A stretch of 64,000 nt of DNA from Achromobacter deleyi (GTDB taxonomy: Bacteria; Pseudomonadota; Gammaproteobacteria; Burkholderiales; Burkholderiaceae_B). The stretch is taken from the NCBI RefSeq assembly GCF_016127315.1, contig NZ_CP065997.1, forward strand, positions 6,696,001 through 6,760,000. Direction: 5' to 3'. Both the position numbers and the translations under genes were made by a program. The notes under the pieces are model-generated. The model worked only from the letters and a program-made list of their open reading frames with translations, had not been told where the DNA came from and ran no database searches. This document shows, in pieces, positions 39,036 to 47,989 of this stretch. Within the stretch, counting starts at the first letter, position 1. Each line of letters opens with the position of its first letter.

Positions 39036-39043
39036 GAATTCTT

Positions 39044-39119
39044 TGGCTCCCCGAGCTGGGCTCGAACCAGCGACCTGCGGATTAACAGTCCGTCGCTCTA
39101 CCGACTGAGCTATCGGGGA
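39044..39119 (-). tRNA. tRNA-Asn (GTT)
   Basis: A 76-base cloverleaf with encoded CCA. It has the D-arm GCTCAGTCGGTAGAGC, anticodon loop CTGTTAA, and T-arm GGTTCGAGCC, and acceptor TCCCCGA pairs with TCGGGGA. It has its own promoter and terminator. Confidence 0.96.
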
Positions 39120-39135
39120 ACTGCTAAGAAACGAG

Positions 39136-39164
39136 ATTATGAAGGAAAAATGCGAAGTGTGCAA
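39136..39164 (-). promoter_or_regulatory. Promoter of tRNA-Asn
   Basis: On the minus strand TTGCAC and CATAAT are separated by 17 bases, and the -10 ends 16 bases before the tRNA. Confidence 0.75.
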
Positions 39165-39199
39165 ATCGGACTTTTTTTCGCGCCACGCACTTCCCAGGT

Positions 39200-39228
39200 T
39201 TCCCATCGCCAAAAAACTCTGATATGAT
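39200..39228 (+). promoter_or_regulatory. Possible promoter of tRNA-Thr
   Basis: TTCCCA and TATGAT are 17 bases apart. The tRNA begins about 100 bases downstream, so a leader would have to be processed. No closer promoter is apparent. Confidence 0.45.
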
Positions 39229-39331
39229 TTCGGTCTTTCCAGATCGGGCCCCATAAACAGGGCATGAAACGGGGAAGAAAAAGATGTTTTGCTTGAAGTT
39301 CTGGCTTGCCGGAAACGAAGCAAATGGTCTT

Positions 39332-39407
39332 GCCGGCATAGCTCAGTTGGTAGAGCAGCGCATTCGTAATGCGAAGGTCGTAGGTTCGACTCCTATTGCC
39401 GGCACCA
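39332..39407 (+). tRNA. tRNA-Thr (CGT)
   Basis: A 76-base cloverleaf with encoded CCA: acceptor GCCGGCA/TGCCGGC, D-arm GCTCAGTTGGTAGAGC, anticodon loop TTCGTAA (CGT, for ACG codons) and T-arm AGGTTCGACTCCT. It is a single gene followed by a strong terminator. Confidence 0.96.
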
Positions 39408-39413
39408 GAATTC

Positions 39414-39441
39414 AAAAAAGCAGCCCTCGGGCTGCTTTTTT
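39414..39441 (+). terminator. Intrinsic terminator of tRNA-Thr
   Basis: AAAAAAGCAGCCC and GGGCTGCTTTTTT form a 13-bp stem with a 2-base gap and a T-run, seven bases after the tRNA. Confidence 0.88.
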
Positions 39442-39540
39442 CATTTCCGCCCCCGGCGCGATCGCGCGCCCCGCCCCGCCGGGAACTCCGGCCGCGCGCC
39501 CGGCGTCCAACCCGCTGGACACCTTGGGGGGACGACAATC

Positions 39541-40200
39541 ATGCGCATCCTTCTCGTTGAAGACGACACCATGATCGGCGAAAGCGTGCTGGACTGCCTG
39601 CGCGCGGAACACTACGCCGTCGACTGGGTCAGGGACGGCCACGCGGCCGAACTGGCCCTGCGCACCGACCCCTACGACCTCGTGCTGCTGGACCTCGGGC
39701 TGCCGCGCCGCGATGGCCTGTCGCTGCTGCGCGACCTGCGCGGCCGCAAGGACCGCACGCCGGTCCTGATCGCCACCGCGCGCGACGCCGTCAGCGACCG
39801 CATCGCGGGCCTGGACGCCGGCGCCGACGACTACATCGTCAAGCCCTACGACGTCGATGAACTGCTGGCGCGCATGCGCGCCCTGATCCGCCGCAGCGCG
39901 GGCCGCGCCGAACCGGTGTTCGAGCACGACGGCATCGTCATCGACCCGCAGTCGCACGCCGCCACCGTCGACGGCACGCCCGTGCCGCTGACCGCGCGCG
40001 AATGGGCGGTGCTGGAACCGCTGATCGCCCGCCCCGGCATGATCTTCTCGCGCGCCCAGCTCGAGGAAAAGCTGTACAGCTGGAAAGACAGCGTCAGCAG
40101 CAACGCGGTCGAGGTTTATATTCATGGCCTGCGCAAGAAACTGGGTCAGGACCTGATCCAGAACGTCAGAGGCGTCGGCTATGTCATTCCCAAAACATGA
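39541..40200 (+). CDS. OmpR-family response regulator, QseB/PmrA subgroup
   Basis: Two-component regulator of 219 residues. The receiver domain (1-112) has the acidic pair EDD (residues 7-9), the phosphoacceptor in VLLDLGLP and the Lys in IVKPYD. The winged-helix domain (about 125-219) contains EVYIHGLRKKLG and NVRGVGYV, typical of the QseB/PmrA subgroup. It overlaps the sensor kinase gene by four bases. A PmrA-like direct repeat lies before the downstream protease gene, a likely target. Confidence 0.9.
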   Translation: MRILLVEDDTMIGESVLDCLRAEHYAVDWVRDGHAAELALRTDPYDLVLLDLGLPRRDGLSLLRDLRGRKDRTPVLIATARDAVSDRIAGLDAGADDYIVKPYDVDELLARMRALIRRSAGRAEPVFEHDGIVIDPQSHAATVDGTPVPLTAREWAVLEPLIARPGMIFSRAQLEEKLYSWKDSVSSNAVEVYIHGLRKKLGQDLIQNVRGVGYVIPKT

Positions 40201-41540
40201 GCATCCCGCTTAGCTATTCGCTGCGGGCCCGGTTGCTGTTCTTCCTGCTGGCCGCGATCGCGGTCGGCGCCCTGGTGCAGGGCGCTATCGCCTATCGCAG
40301 CACGCTGCAGCAGGCCGACGACATCTTCGATTCGCTGCTGCAGCGCACCGCGCTGTCGCTCGGCACCGGCGACGGATTGCTGCGGATGGGCCCCTCCCAT
40401 GCCAAGGGCTCGGCCACGCCGATGGCCGACGACCTCATCATCCAGATCTGGACGCCGGATGGCGTGCGCGTGTTCAACTCGCGTTCGCGCCGGCCCCTGC
40501 CCGACCAGATCATCCTGGGTTTCGCCGACGCCGAAGTCGAAGGCAGCACCTATCGCGTCTACTCGCTGGCCACGCCATTCCAGGTGATCCAGGTCGCGCA
40601 GGACATGCAGGTGCGCAAGCGCATGGCAGGCGCGCTGGCCTGGCGCACGGTCGCGCCGATCGCGGCGGCGGCGCCGCTGCTGATGCTGATCGTCTGGTGC
40701 GTGGTGAGCTGGTCGCTGCGGCCCGTCAAGCGCGCCCGGGCGCAGGTGGCCGACCGCCGGCCCGAGGACCTGTCGCCCATCAACGTGCCCGACCTGCCCG
40801 ATGAGATCCGGCCGCTGATGCAGGAACTGAACCTGCTGCTGGAACGGATGCGCGGCGCCTTCGCGCAGCAGAAGCAATTCGTCGGCGATGCCGCGCACGA
40901 GCTGCGCTCGCCGCTGGCGGCGCTGAACCTGCAACTGCAATCGCTGCGCCGCGCCAGCGACGACGACAGCCGCCGCGTGGCCGAACAACGGCTGGCGGCG
41001 GGCATCGAGCGCGCCACGCGGCTGGTGGAGCAATTGCTGTCGATGGCGCGGCACGAGAACAACGCCGAGCAGCCGCCCGCTGAAGCCGTGGACCTGGCCG
41101 ACGTGGTGCGCCTGGCGCTGTCCGAGACGCTGCCCGCGGCCAACGCCAAGGACATCGGCGTCGAACTGCGGGGCGCGCCGCAAGCCACGGTGCGCGGACG
41201 CCGCGACGACCTGGTGCTGCTGGCGCGCAATCTGCTCGACAACGCCATCAAATACGCCCCCGCCGGCGGCCACATCGAGATCCGGCTGGAAACGCCCCCG
41301 GAAGGCGCCCGGCTGCTGATCGACGACGACGGCCCCGGCATCCCGCCGGCCGAGCGCGCCCGCGTGTTCGACCGCTTCTACCGGCTGGAAGGCAACGCCC
41401 AGCCCGGCAGCGGCCTGGGGCTGGCGATCGCCCGCGCCATCGCCCAGCGCCATGGCGCGGCCATCACGCTCGAGGACGTTCCCGGCGGCACGGGCCTGCG
41501 GGCCCTGGTGGCGTTTCCGCCCGCGCAGGCGCCGACTTAA
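40197..41540 (+). CDS. Sensor histidine kinase, QseC/PmrB type
   Basis: Inner-membrane kinase partnered with the preceding regulator, 447 residues. It has an N-terminal membrane segment (about 9-31), a periplasmic sensor region of about 130 residues, a second membrane segment (about 158-180) and a HAMP-like linker. The HisKA domain carries GDAAHELRSPLAAL (phosphorylated His) and the ATPase domain NLLDNAIKYAP, DDDGPGIP and GSGLGLAI. The ATG at 40197 overlaps the regulator stop (ATGA). The signal is unknown; the downstream protease suggests envelope stress. Confidence 0.9.
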   Translation: MSIPLSYSLRARLLFFLLAAIAVGALVQGAIAYRSTLQQADDIFDSLLQRTALSLGTGDGLLRMGPSHAKGSATPMADDLIIQIWTPDGVRVFNSRSRRPLPDQIILGFADAEVEGSTYRVYSLATPFQVIQVAQDMQVRKRMAGALAWRTVAPIAAAAPLLMLIVWCVVSWSLRPVKRARAQVADRRPEDLSPINVPDLPDEIRPLMQELNLLLERMRGAFAQQKQFVGDAAHELRSPLAALNLQLQSLRRASDDDSRRVAEQRLAAGIERATRLVEQLLSMARHENNAEQPPAEAVDLADVVRLALSETLPAANAKDIGVELRGAPQATVRGRRDDLVLLARNLLDNAIKYAPAGGHIEIRLETPPEGARLLIDDDGPGIPPAERARVFDRFYRLEGNAQPGSGLGLAIARAIAQRHGAAITLEDVPGGTGLRALVAFPPAQAPT

Positions 41541-41552
41541 GATTCACCTAAG
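41536..41552 (+). promoter_or_regulatory. PmrA/QseB-like direct-repeat box before the Do-like protease
   Basis: CTTAAG and CCTAAG are direct repeats separated by five bases (ATTCA). This matches the PmrA/QseB half-site layout (YTTAAK-N5-YTTAAK) with one substitution. It spans the kinase stop codon and lies about 50-70 bases before the protease start. Confidence 0.55.
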
Positions 41553-41603
41553 TGTCAGGCCCGAAGATAGCGCCATGTCCCCACACATGACGCAGGAGCC
41601 GAC

Positions 41604-43100
41604 ATGAAGACCTCGCAAATGAACCCCTCGCGCCTGGTGCTGGCGCTGCTGGCCGCCGGCGCGATTGGCGGCGCGGGCGCCACCGCCGCGTTCGGCGGCA
41701 TTTCGATGGCGGCCAGCGCGCCGTCCGCCGTGGCAAGCGCCGCCGCAATTCCGACTGCCCCTACGCCGGGTGCCCCTATGCCGGGCGCCCCTACGCCGGG
41801 CGCCCCTACGCCGGGTGCCCCCAATTTCGTGCAGATCACGCATGACTACGGCCCCGCCGTGGTCAACATCAGCATCAGCGGCACGCGCAAGGTGTCCGAT
41901 GACGACGACGATCCCTTCGCCCAGTTCTTTGGCCAGATCCCCGGCGCGCGCGGCGGCATGCCATCGCGCGAGGTGCCGATCCGCGGCGAGGGCTCGGGCT
42001 TCATCGTCAGCAGCGACGGCGTCATCCTGACCAACGCCCACGTCGTGCAAGGCGCCAAGGAAGTGACCGTCAAGCTGACCGACCGCCGCGAATTCCGCGC
42101 CAAGGTGCTGGGCGCCGATCCGCAGACCGACGTGGCCGTCATCAAGATCGACGCCAAGAACCTGCCGGTGGTGAAGGTCGGCGACGTCAACCAGCTGCAG
42201 GTGGGCGAATGGGTGCTGGCCATCGGCTCGCCCTACGGCCTGGAGAACACCGCCACCGCCGGCATCGTCAGCGCCAAGGGCCGCTCGCTGCCGGACGACA
42301 CGTCGGTGCCGTTCATCCAGACCGACGTTGCGGTGAACCCCGGCAACTCCGGCGGCCCGCTGTTCAACGACCGCGGCGAAGTCGTCGGCATCAATTCGCA
42401 GATCTACAGCCGCACCGGCGGCTTCCAGGGCCTGTCGTTCTCGATCCCCATCGACGTGGCGTACAAGATCAAGGACCAGATCCTCGAACACGGCAAGGTG
42501 CAGCATGCGCGACTGGGCGTGACGGTGCAGGAGGTCAACCAGGACCTGGCCAACTCGTTCAAGCTCGATACGCCGTCCGGCGCGCTGGTCTCCAGCGTCG
42601 AGAAAGGCAGCGCGGCCGAGAAGGCCGGCCTGCAGCCCGGCGACGTGGTACGCAAGATCAACGGCCGCACCATCGTGTCGTCCGGCGACCTGGCGTCGCT
42701 GATCACGCTGGCCACGCCGGGCGAGAAGATCACGCTGGACCTGTGGCGCAACGGCGCCCCCAAGGAAGTCGTGGCGACGCTGGGCGGCGTGCCGAAGGAC
42801 CGCACGCAGACCGCCGGCGACAGCCGCGACGTGCAGAAGGGTCAGCTCGGCCTGGCCTTGCGCCCGCTCTCGCCGCAGGAGCAGGAAGCGGCGGGCACGC
42901 AGGGCCTGTTGATCGAGCAATCGGCGGGTCCGGCCGCCAAGGCCGGCATCCAGCCGGGTGACGTGCTGCTGTCGCTCAATGGCGTGCCGGTGCACAACGT
43001 CGGCCAGGTCAAGGAAGCGCTGTCCAAGGCCGGCAAGACGGTGGCGCTGCTGGTGCAGCGCGGCGAAGACAAGATCTTCGTGCCGGTGCAGTTGGGCTGA
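41604..43100 (+). CDS. Periplasmic Do-like serine protease (DegP/MucD family)
   Basis: Envelope quality-control protease/chaperone, 498 residues. A signal peptide (about 1-37) leads into an Ala/Pro-rich linker with TPGAP repeats (about 52-73). The trypsin-like domain has the triad in TNAHVV, QTDVAVIKI and GNSGGPL. Two PDZ domains follow (about 290-380 and 405-495). It lies 63 bases after the sensor kinase gene, with a PmrA-like box in between, so this two-component system probably controls it. The ATG at 41604 follows CAGGAG. Confidence 0.92.
   Translation: MKTSQMNPSRLVLALLAAGAIGGAGATAAFGGISMAASAPSAVASAAAIPTAPTPGAPMPGAPTPGAPTPGAPNFVQITHDYGPAVVNISISGTRKVSDDDDDPFAQFFGQIPGARGGMPSREVPIRGEGSGFIVSSDGVILTNAHVVQGAKEVTVKLTDRREFRAKVLGADPQTDVAVIKIDAKNLPVVKVGDVNQLQVGEWVLAIGSPYGLENTATAGIVSAKGRSLPDDTSVPFIQTDVAVNPGNSGGPLFNDRGEVVGINSQIYSRTGGFQGLSFSIPIDVAYKIKDQILEHGKVQHARLGVTVQEVNQDLANSFKLDTPSGALVSSVEKGSAAEKAGLQPGDVVRKINGRTIVSSGDLASLITLATPGEKITLDLWRNGAPKEVVATLGGVPKDRTQTAGDSRDVQKGQLGLALRPLSPQEQEAAGTQGLLIEQSAGPAAKAGIQPGDVLLSLNGVPVHNVGQVKEALSKAGKTVALLVQRGEDKIFVPVQLG
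41757..41816 (+). repeat. Four tandem 15-bp units inside the protease gene
   Basis: Four near-identical 15-base units of the type GCCCCTACGCCGGGC encode the APTPG/APMPG repeats of the linker after the signal peptide. The unit length is a multiple of three, so slippage would change the linker length without breaking the frame. Confidence 0.85.
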
Positions 43101-43127
43101 GCCCGATCGACGGGCAGGCGACGGGCA

Positions 43128-43148
43128 GGCCGGGAAGAGATCCCGGCC
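43128..43148. other. GC hairpin between convergent genes
   Basis: GGCCGGGA and TCCCGGCC form an 8-bp stem with an AGAGA loop between the protease gene and maiA. There is no T-tract. Confidence 0.5.
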
Positions 43149-43158
43149 GGCCCGCGCC

Positions 43159-43803
43159 TCATTCGGCGTCGGGCTGCTTGCCCGGCGCGGCGGCGTCGAA
43201 GGCCGGCAAGGCGCGGCAGGCGGCGTCGATGCGCACGACCGTCGGCATTGCGCTCAGGTCGCATTCGAAGCGGCGGGCATTGGCCACCTGCGGCACCAGG
43301 CACAGGTCGGCGATGGTCGGCGTGTCGCCATGGCAGAACGCGCCGGTGGCGGCCGAGCCGGCCAGTTGCGCTTCCAGGGCTTCCAGCCCCTGGCGCACCC
43401 AATGCTGGTACCAGGCCGTCTTGGCGGCCTCGTCCACGCCCAGCGTGTGCTTCAGGTACTTCAACACCCGCAGGTTATTCAAAGGATGGGTATCGCAGGC
43501 GATGCCCAGCGCCAGGTCGCGCACGCGCGCGCGGCCAATCGGGTCTGCCGGCAGCAGCGGCGCCTGCGGATGCGTTTCCTCGAGATACTCGATGATCGCG
43601 AGCGACTGGCCGATGACCGCGTCGCCATCGACCAGCGTGGGCACCAGCGCGGTCGGATTGACCTTGCGGTAGTCGGCCGACAACTGCTGGCCGCCGTCCT
43701 TGAGCAGGTGCACCGCCAGGTATTCGTACGGCAGGCCCTTCAGGTTCAGCGCGATGCGCACGCGATACGCGGCCGAGCTGCGGAAATAGCTGTACAACTG
43801 CAT
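43159..43803 (-). CDS. maiA: Maleylacetoacetate isomerase / zeta-class glutathione transferase
   Basis: Isomerises maleylacetoacetate to fumarylacetoacetate with glutathione as cofactor, a late step of tyrosine and homogentisate breakdown. The 214-residue protein has the zeta-class motif SSAAYRVRIAL (about 9-19) with the catalytic Ser, the thioredoxin-fold IGQSLAIIEYLEE region and an all-helical C-terminal half. The ATG at 43803 follows GAGGAGACCTC. Other homogentisate genes (hmgA, fahA) are not in the window. Confidence 0.9.
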   Translation of the reverse strand: MQLYSYFRSSAAYRVRIALNLKGLPYEYLAVHLLKDGGQQLSADYRKVNPTALVPTLVDGDAVIGQSLAIIEYLEETHPQAPLLPADPIGRARVRDLALGIACDTHPLNNLRVLKYLKHTLGVDEAAKTAWYQHWVRQGLEALEAQLAGSAATGAFCHGDTPTIADLCLVPQVANARRFECDLSAMPTVVRIDAACRALPAFDAAAPGKQPDAE

Positions 43804-43853
43804 GAGGTCTCCTCGATTCTTGTTCTGGACGACGCCCGCGGGGGGCGTCGCGC

Positions 43854-44831
43854 CTATTCCAGCGATTCGGTCTGCGCGGCCTTGCGCGACAGCCCCTTGG
43901 GCAACGGGAACGCCACGTTCTCTTCCAGGCCCGGCATGGTGCGCACCGACACGGCGCCCAGTTCCTTGACCCGCGCGATCACCTGCTGCACCAGGATCTC
44001 GGGCGCGGACGCGCCGGCGGTCACGCCGATGCGCTTGCGACCCTCGAGCCAGGCCGGGTCGATGGAATGCGCGCCGTCGATCAGGTACGACGCCACACCC
44101 TTGCGGTCCGCCACTTCGCGCAGGCGGTTGGAGTTTGAGCTGTTGGGGCTGCCCACCACCAGCACCAGGTCGCATTCGGGCGCCAGCACCTTGACCGCGT
44201 CCTGGCGGTTCTGGGTGGCGTAGCAGATGTCGCTTTTCTTGGGCTCGACGATGCTGGGGAAACGCGCTTTCAGCGCCTTGGACACGGCCGCGGCGTCGTC
44301 CACCGACAGCGTCGTCTGCGTGACGTAAGCCAGGTTGTCGGGGTCGGTGACCTGCAGGCCCGCCACGTCCTCGACGGTCTCGACCAGGTACATGCCGCCC
44401 TGGGCCTGGCCCAGCGTGCCCTCGACTTCCGGATGGCCCTTGTGGCCGATCATGATGATCTCGCGGCCGGCCGCGCGCATGCGGGCCACCTCGATGTGCA
44501 CCTTGGTCACCAGCGGGCAGGTGGCGTCGAACACCTGCTGCCCGCGCGCCTCGGCCTCGGCCCGCACCGCCTTGGACACGCCGTGGGCCGAGAACACCAC
44601 GATGGCGCCGGCGGGCGCATCGTCCAGTTCGTCGATGAAGATGGCGCCCTTGGCGCGCAGGTCTTCGACCACGTAGCGGTTGTGGACGATCTCGTGGCGC
44701 ACGTAGATCGGCGCGCCGTGCAGCTCGAGCGCGCGCTCGACGATGTCGATGGCGCGATCGACGCCGGCACAGAAGCCGCGCGGCTGCGCCAGCAGGACTT
44801 CGGCGCCGGCGGCGGTGACAGCCTGGCTCAT
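43854..44831 (-). CDS. ispH: 4-Hydroxy-3-methylbut-2-enyl diphosphate reductase
   Basis: Last enzyme of the methylerythritol phosphate isoprenoid pathway, 325 residues. The three conserved cysteines that hold the iron-sulfur cluster are in [17 protein letters not shown] and [10 protein letters not shown]; the substrate-binding histidines and Glu are in [17 protein letters not shown]. The ATG at 44831 overlaps the fkpB stop by one base, the classic fkpB-ispH pairing. Confidence 0.95.
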   Translation of the reverse strand: MSQAVTAAGAEVLLAQPRGFCAGVDRAIDIVERALELHGAPIYVRHEIVHNRYVVEDLRAKGAIFIDELDDAPAGAIVVFSAHGVSKAVRAEAEARGQQVFDATCPLVTKVHIEVARMRAAGREIIMIGHKGHPEVEGTLGQAQGGMYLVETVEDVAGLQVTDPDNLAYVTQTTLSVDDAAAVSKALKARFPSIVEPKKSDICYATQNRQDAVKVLAPECDLVLVVGSPNSSNSNRLREVADRKGVASYLIDGAHSIDPAWLEGRKRIGVTAGASAPEILVQQVIARVKELGAVSVRTMPGLEENVAFPLPKGLSRKAAQTESLE

Positions 44832-45286
44832 CAGAGGACTCCCAGCAGCGCCACGTCGACCCGCAAGCTGATGCCCGCGAGCGGGTGGTTGAAATCGAAC
44901 AACGCCGATTCCTCGTTGATTTCCTTCAGGACGCCCGAATAGCGGCCGCCGTTGGGCGCCGCGAACTCGACCAGATCGCCCGGCTCGAACGTGGCGTCGG
45001 CGCCGGCGTGCTCGGCGAGCATCTTGCGCGTGACGCGCTGGATCAGCTCGGGGTTGCGGTCGCCATAGGCGTCGGCCGGCTCCAGCGTGACGCTGAAGCG
45101 GTCGCCCTCGGCCTTGCCCAGCAAGGCGGTTTCCAGGCCCGGCGCCCATTGGCCGCTGCCCATCTGCAACGTGGCCGGACGGCCGTCGAAGGTATCGGTG
45201 AACACCGAATCCTTGCCGGGGCCCGAAGCCAGGGTGATGCGGTAATGCAGCGTCAGGTAGGAGTCCGGACGGACCAAAACATTCAT
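44831..45286 (-). CDS. fkpB: FKBP-type peptidyl-prolyl isomerase, SlpA/FkpB type
   Basis: Cytoplasmic proline isomerase of about 151 residues. An FKBP domain carries an insert-in-flap domain, as in SlpA ([20 protein letters not shown] and DFNHPLAG motifs). I use the ATG at 45286; a TTG at 45307 with GGTGG ahead of it would add seven residues and is a real alternative. It is coupled to ispH and divergent from radC across about 70 bases. Confidence 0.88.
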   Translation of the reverse strand: MNVLVRPDSYLTLHYRITLASGPGKDSVFTDTFDGRPATLQMGSGQWAPGLETALLGKAEGDRFSVTLEPADAYGDRNPELIQRVTRKMLAEHAGADATFEPGDLVEFAAPNGGRYSGVLKEINEESALFDFNHPLAGISLRVDVALLGVL

Positions 45287-45358
45287 TTCGTTAGAGGCGA
45301 TGCTCAAGATCTGCCACCGTAGTCAGACAGTAAGTGAACCCTGATTTTAGAGCCTCTT

Positions 45359-46036
45359 ATGAAATTGTCTGTCCGGGTGTCCAAACACGAGCGTCCCCGC
45401 GAGCGCCTGCTGCGCCTGGGCGCCTCGTCGTTACAAAATACCGAGCTGCTCGCCATCGCCCTGCGCACCGGGGTGCCCGGGCTGAATGTGCTGGACCTTT
45501 CCAGCCAGCTGCTGGACCGGTTCCGCGGCCTGCGCGGGCTGCTGGGAGCCTCCCCGGAAGAGCTGCTGGCCGTGCCTGGCCTGGGCACGGCCAAGGCCTG
45601 CGCCCTGGCGGCGATCCTGGAACTGGCCAAGCGCGCCATCGAGGAAGAACTGACGCTCGCCAGCACCCTCGACCATCCCTCCCGGGTGAAACAATATTGC
45701 AAGGTCACGCTGGCCCACCGCCGGGTCGAACACTGCATCGCGCTCTACCTGGACAGCCAGCTGCGGCTGATCGCCAGCGGCGAACTGGCCCGCGGCACGC
45801 TGTCGCAAGCCTCGGTCTATCCGCGCGAGGTGGTGCGCGAGGCCCTGCGCCATCATGCGGCGGCGCTCATCATCGCCCACAACCACCCGTCCGGCCTGGC
45901 CCAGCCCAGCGCGGCCGACCTGGCGTTCACCCGCCACCTGAAGCAGGCGCTGGCGCTGGTCGACATCGCCCTGGTCGACCACCTGATCGTCGCCGGCGAC
46001 GACGTCTCCTCGATGGCGGAACATGGCCGCCTCTGA
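45359..46036 (+). CDS. radC: RadC-family JAB-domain protein
   Basis: Protein of 225 residues with an N-terminal helix-hairpin-helix region (LLAVPGLGTAKACAL) and a C-terminal metalloprotease-like JAB domain containing AHNHPSGLAQPSAAD, the HxH...D metal motif. The family was named after a DNA-repair mutant but its role is unproven. The start at 45359 is the family start. It is divergent from fkpB. Confidence 0.9.
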   Translation: MKLSVRVSKHERPRERLLRLGASSLQNTELLAIALRTGVPGLNVLDLSSQLLDRFRGLRGLLGASPEELLAVPGLGTAKACALAAILELAKRAIEEELTLASTLDHPSRVKQYCKVTLAHRRVEHCIALYLDSQLRLIASGELARGTLSQASVYPREVVREALRHHAAALIIAHNHPSGLAQPSAADLAFTRHLKQALALVDIALVDHLIVAGDDVSSMAEHGRL

Positions 46037-46085
46037 CGGGCTGCGCACGCGGCGGGAATTCGTTAGACTACGGCCCGATATTGTT

Positions 46086-46100
46086 TTAGGCTTAACCTAA
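46086..46100 (+). promoter_or_regulatory. Palindrome upstream of kynB
   Basis: TTAGGCTTAACCTAA is an inverted repeat with 5-base arms, 29 bases before the kynB start in the promoter position. It could bind a tryptophan/kynurenine-responsive regulator; none is encoded nearby. Confidence 0.4.
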
Positions 46101-46128
46101 TTTCCGCTTTCGCGACCCCGCGCCTTCC

Positions 46129-46758
46129 ATGAAACGCCTGTGGGATATCTCCCCTCCCGTCTCCACGGCCTCGCCCGTGTTTCCTGGCGATACGCCGTAT
46201 CGCCAGCAATGGAAGTGGTCGCTCGCGCCCGGCTGTCCCGTCAACGTCAGCGAAATCACCCTGTCGCCGCACGTGGGCGCGCACGCCGATGCGCCGTTGC
46301 ACTACCAGAACGGCGCCGCGGCCATCGGCGCGGTCTCGCTCGAACCCTTCCTGGGCCCCTGTCGCGTCATCCACGCCATTGACTGCGGTCCGCTGATCAC
46401 CCCGGAGCACCTGCTCCACGCCGCCAACAACCTGCCGCCGCGCATCCTGGTGCGTACCGCCAAGCATGCCGCGCAGGAATGGTGGACGGACGACTTCTCG
46501 GCCTACGCGCCCCAGACCATCGAATGGCTGGCCGAACGCGGCGTCATGCTGATCGGGTTGGACACCCCCAGCATCGACCCCGCGTCCAGCAAGACCCTGG
46601 ACAGCCATCACACCATCCTGCGGCACGACATGCGAGTACTGGAGAACCTGGTGCTCGACGACGTGCCGGAGGGCGATTACGAACTGATCGCACTGCCGCT
46701 GGCTTTGATCCAGGCTGACGCCAGCCCGGTGCGCGCCGTCTTGCGCGAACTGGGCTGA
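46129..46758 (+). CDS. kynB: Kynurenine formamidase (arylformamidase)
   Basis: Hydrolyses N-formylkynurenine to kynurenine and formate in tryptophan breakdown. The 209-residue protein is a metal-dependent cyclase-family hydrolase with the motif SPHVGAHADAP (HxGxHxD zinc site) and DTPSIDP. It precedes kynA by 210 bases. A kynureninase gene (kynU) is not present between or after them. Confidence 0.93.
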   Translation: MKRLWDISPPVSTASPVFPGDTPYRQQWKWSLAPGCPVNVSEITLSPHVGAHADAPLHYQNGAAAIGAVSLEPFLGPCRVIHAIDCGPLITPEHLLHAANNLPPRILVRTAKHAAQEWWTDDFSAYAPQTIEWLAERGVMLIGLDTPSIDPASSKTLDSHHTILRHDMRVLENLVLDDVPEGDYELIALPLALIQADASPVRAVLRELG

Positions 46759-46849
46759 TACCGGCCACCGGGCAGGCTGCGCGCGAGACGCGGCGCGATG
46801 AACGCGCCGTCTCATCGCGCGCGTCCCGCCCCTTCGAAGAAGCACGACC

Positions 46850-46972
46850 ATGAAGACTCCTTCCGATCCGCGCATGGCGCTCGCCTGCGCCCGCCTGCCG
46901 CATTCCGGCTGGCGCAGCCTGCCCGCCTCCGCCCGCCGCGCCGCCCCGCCCTGCCAGGGAGGCCGCGCATGA
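46850..46972 (+). CDS. Possible 40-residue peptide overlapping the kynA start
   Basis: A short frame ([20 protein letters not shown]...) begins after GAAGAAG-like sequence and its stop overlaps the kynA ATG as ATGA, the usual layout for translational coupling. It is rich in Pro, Arg and Ala and matches no family I know. It may be a coupling leader, a remnant of a gene once between kynB and kynA, or chance. Confidence 0.3.
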   Translation: MKTPSDPRMALACARLPHSGWRSLPASARRAAPPCQGGRA

Positions 46973-47817
46973 GCCAGAACCAACGCCCCGAAGACATCGT
47001 CCGCGAGGAAAAGGCGCAGCTGGATTTCACGCGCGACATGACCTACGGCGATTACCTGCACCTGGACGAGCTGCTGGGCGCGCAGCACCCGCTGTCGCCC
47101 GAGCACAACGAGATGCTGTTCATCATCCAGCACCAGACCAGCGAACTCTGGATGAAGCTGATGCTGCACGAATTGCGCGGCGCCATCGCCAACCTGGCGG
47201 CGGACCGCCTACAACCGGCCTTCAAGATGCTGGCCCGGGTCAGCAAGATCATGGAACAGCTGGTCCACGCCTGGGACGTGCTGGCGACCATGACGCCGCC
47301 CGAGTACTCCGCCCTGCGCCCCTACCTGGCGCGCTCCAGCGGCTTCCAGAGCTACCAGTACCGCCAGATCGAGTTCCTGCTGGGCAACAAGAACGCCGCC
47401 ATGCTCAAGCCGCACGCGCATCGCGCGGACCTGCTGGCGCAGGTGCAGCAGGCCTACGAGACGCCCTCGCTGTACGACGAATCGCTGCGCCTGCTGGCGC
47501 GGCACGGCGTGGCGGTCCCCGCCGATCGCCTGGAACGCGACTGGACCCAGCCCTACCAAGCCTCGGAAGGGGTCGAACAGGCCTGGCTGACGGTCTACCG
47601 CGATACCGACCGCTACTGGGACCTGTACCAGCTGGGCGAAAAGCTGACCGACCTGGAAGACGCCTTCCGCCTGTGGCGTTTCCGCCACGTCACCACGGTC
47701 GAGCGCGTCATCGGCTTCAAGCGCGGCACCGGTGGCACCTCGGGCGTGGATTACCTGCGGCGCATGCTTGAAGTGGTGCTGTTCCCGGAAATCTGGAAAC
47801 TGCGCACCGATCTGTGA
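46969..47817 (+). CDS. kynA: Tryptophan 2,3-dioxygenase
   Basis: Heme enzyme opening the indole ring of L-tryptophan to N-formylkynurenine, 282 residues. Family motifs are present: [27 protein letters not shown], the proximal heme His in [18 protein letters not shown], and the [12 protein letters not shown] substrate loop. The ATG at 46969 has AGGGAGG upstream. With kynB it takes tryptophan to kynurenine; the step to anthranilate needs a kynU located elsewhere. Confidence 0.95.
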   Translation: MSQNQRPEDIVREEKAQLDFTRDMTYGDYLHLDELLGAQHPLSPEHNEMLFIIQHQTSELWMKLMLHELRGAIANLAADRLQPAFKMLARVSKIMEQLVHAWDVLATMTPPEYSALRPYLARSSGFQSYQYRQIEFLLGNKNAAMLKPHAHRADLLAQVQQAYETPSLYDESLRLLARHGVAVPADRLERDWTQPYQASEGVEQAWLTVYRDTDRYWDLYQLGEKLTDLEDAFRLWRFRHVTTVERVIGFKRGTGGTSGVDYLRRMLEVVLFPEIWKLRTDL

Positions 47818-47907
47818 TCGGCGCGACCATCCGTCCCCGGATGAAAAATCCGGGCGCTCCCCAGCAGAGCGCCCCGGATTGCCTGCCCCTGCCGGCGATT
47901 CCCATGC

Positions 47908-47913
47908 TAGAAT
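47908..47913 (+). promoter_or_regulatory. Extended -10 upstream of rpmE2
   Basis: TGCTAGAAT contains a TAGAAT -10 with a TG extension, about 110 bases before the rpmE2 start. No matching -35 hexamer at the normal spacing is obvious. Confidence 0.4.
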
Positions 47914-47986
47914 GCACAGTTACTTTTCGGATACGTGGCAAGAACGCCTGAAAAAAGCGATTCGTGCTGGCGACCCTAACTTTTGA
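47912..47986 (+). CDS. Possible 24-residue leader peptide before rpmE2
   Basis: A short frame (MHSYFSDTWQERLKKAIRAG...) lies between the promoter-like element and rpmE2. It has an amphipathic, ordinary-looking composition but starts on the -10 region, so translation would need an upstream promoter. I do not recognise it. Confidence 0.25.
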   Translation: MHSYFSDTWQERLKKAIRAGDPNF

Positions 47987-47989
47987 CGT

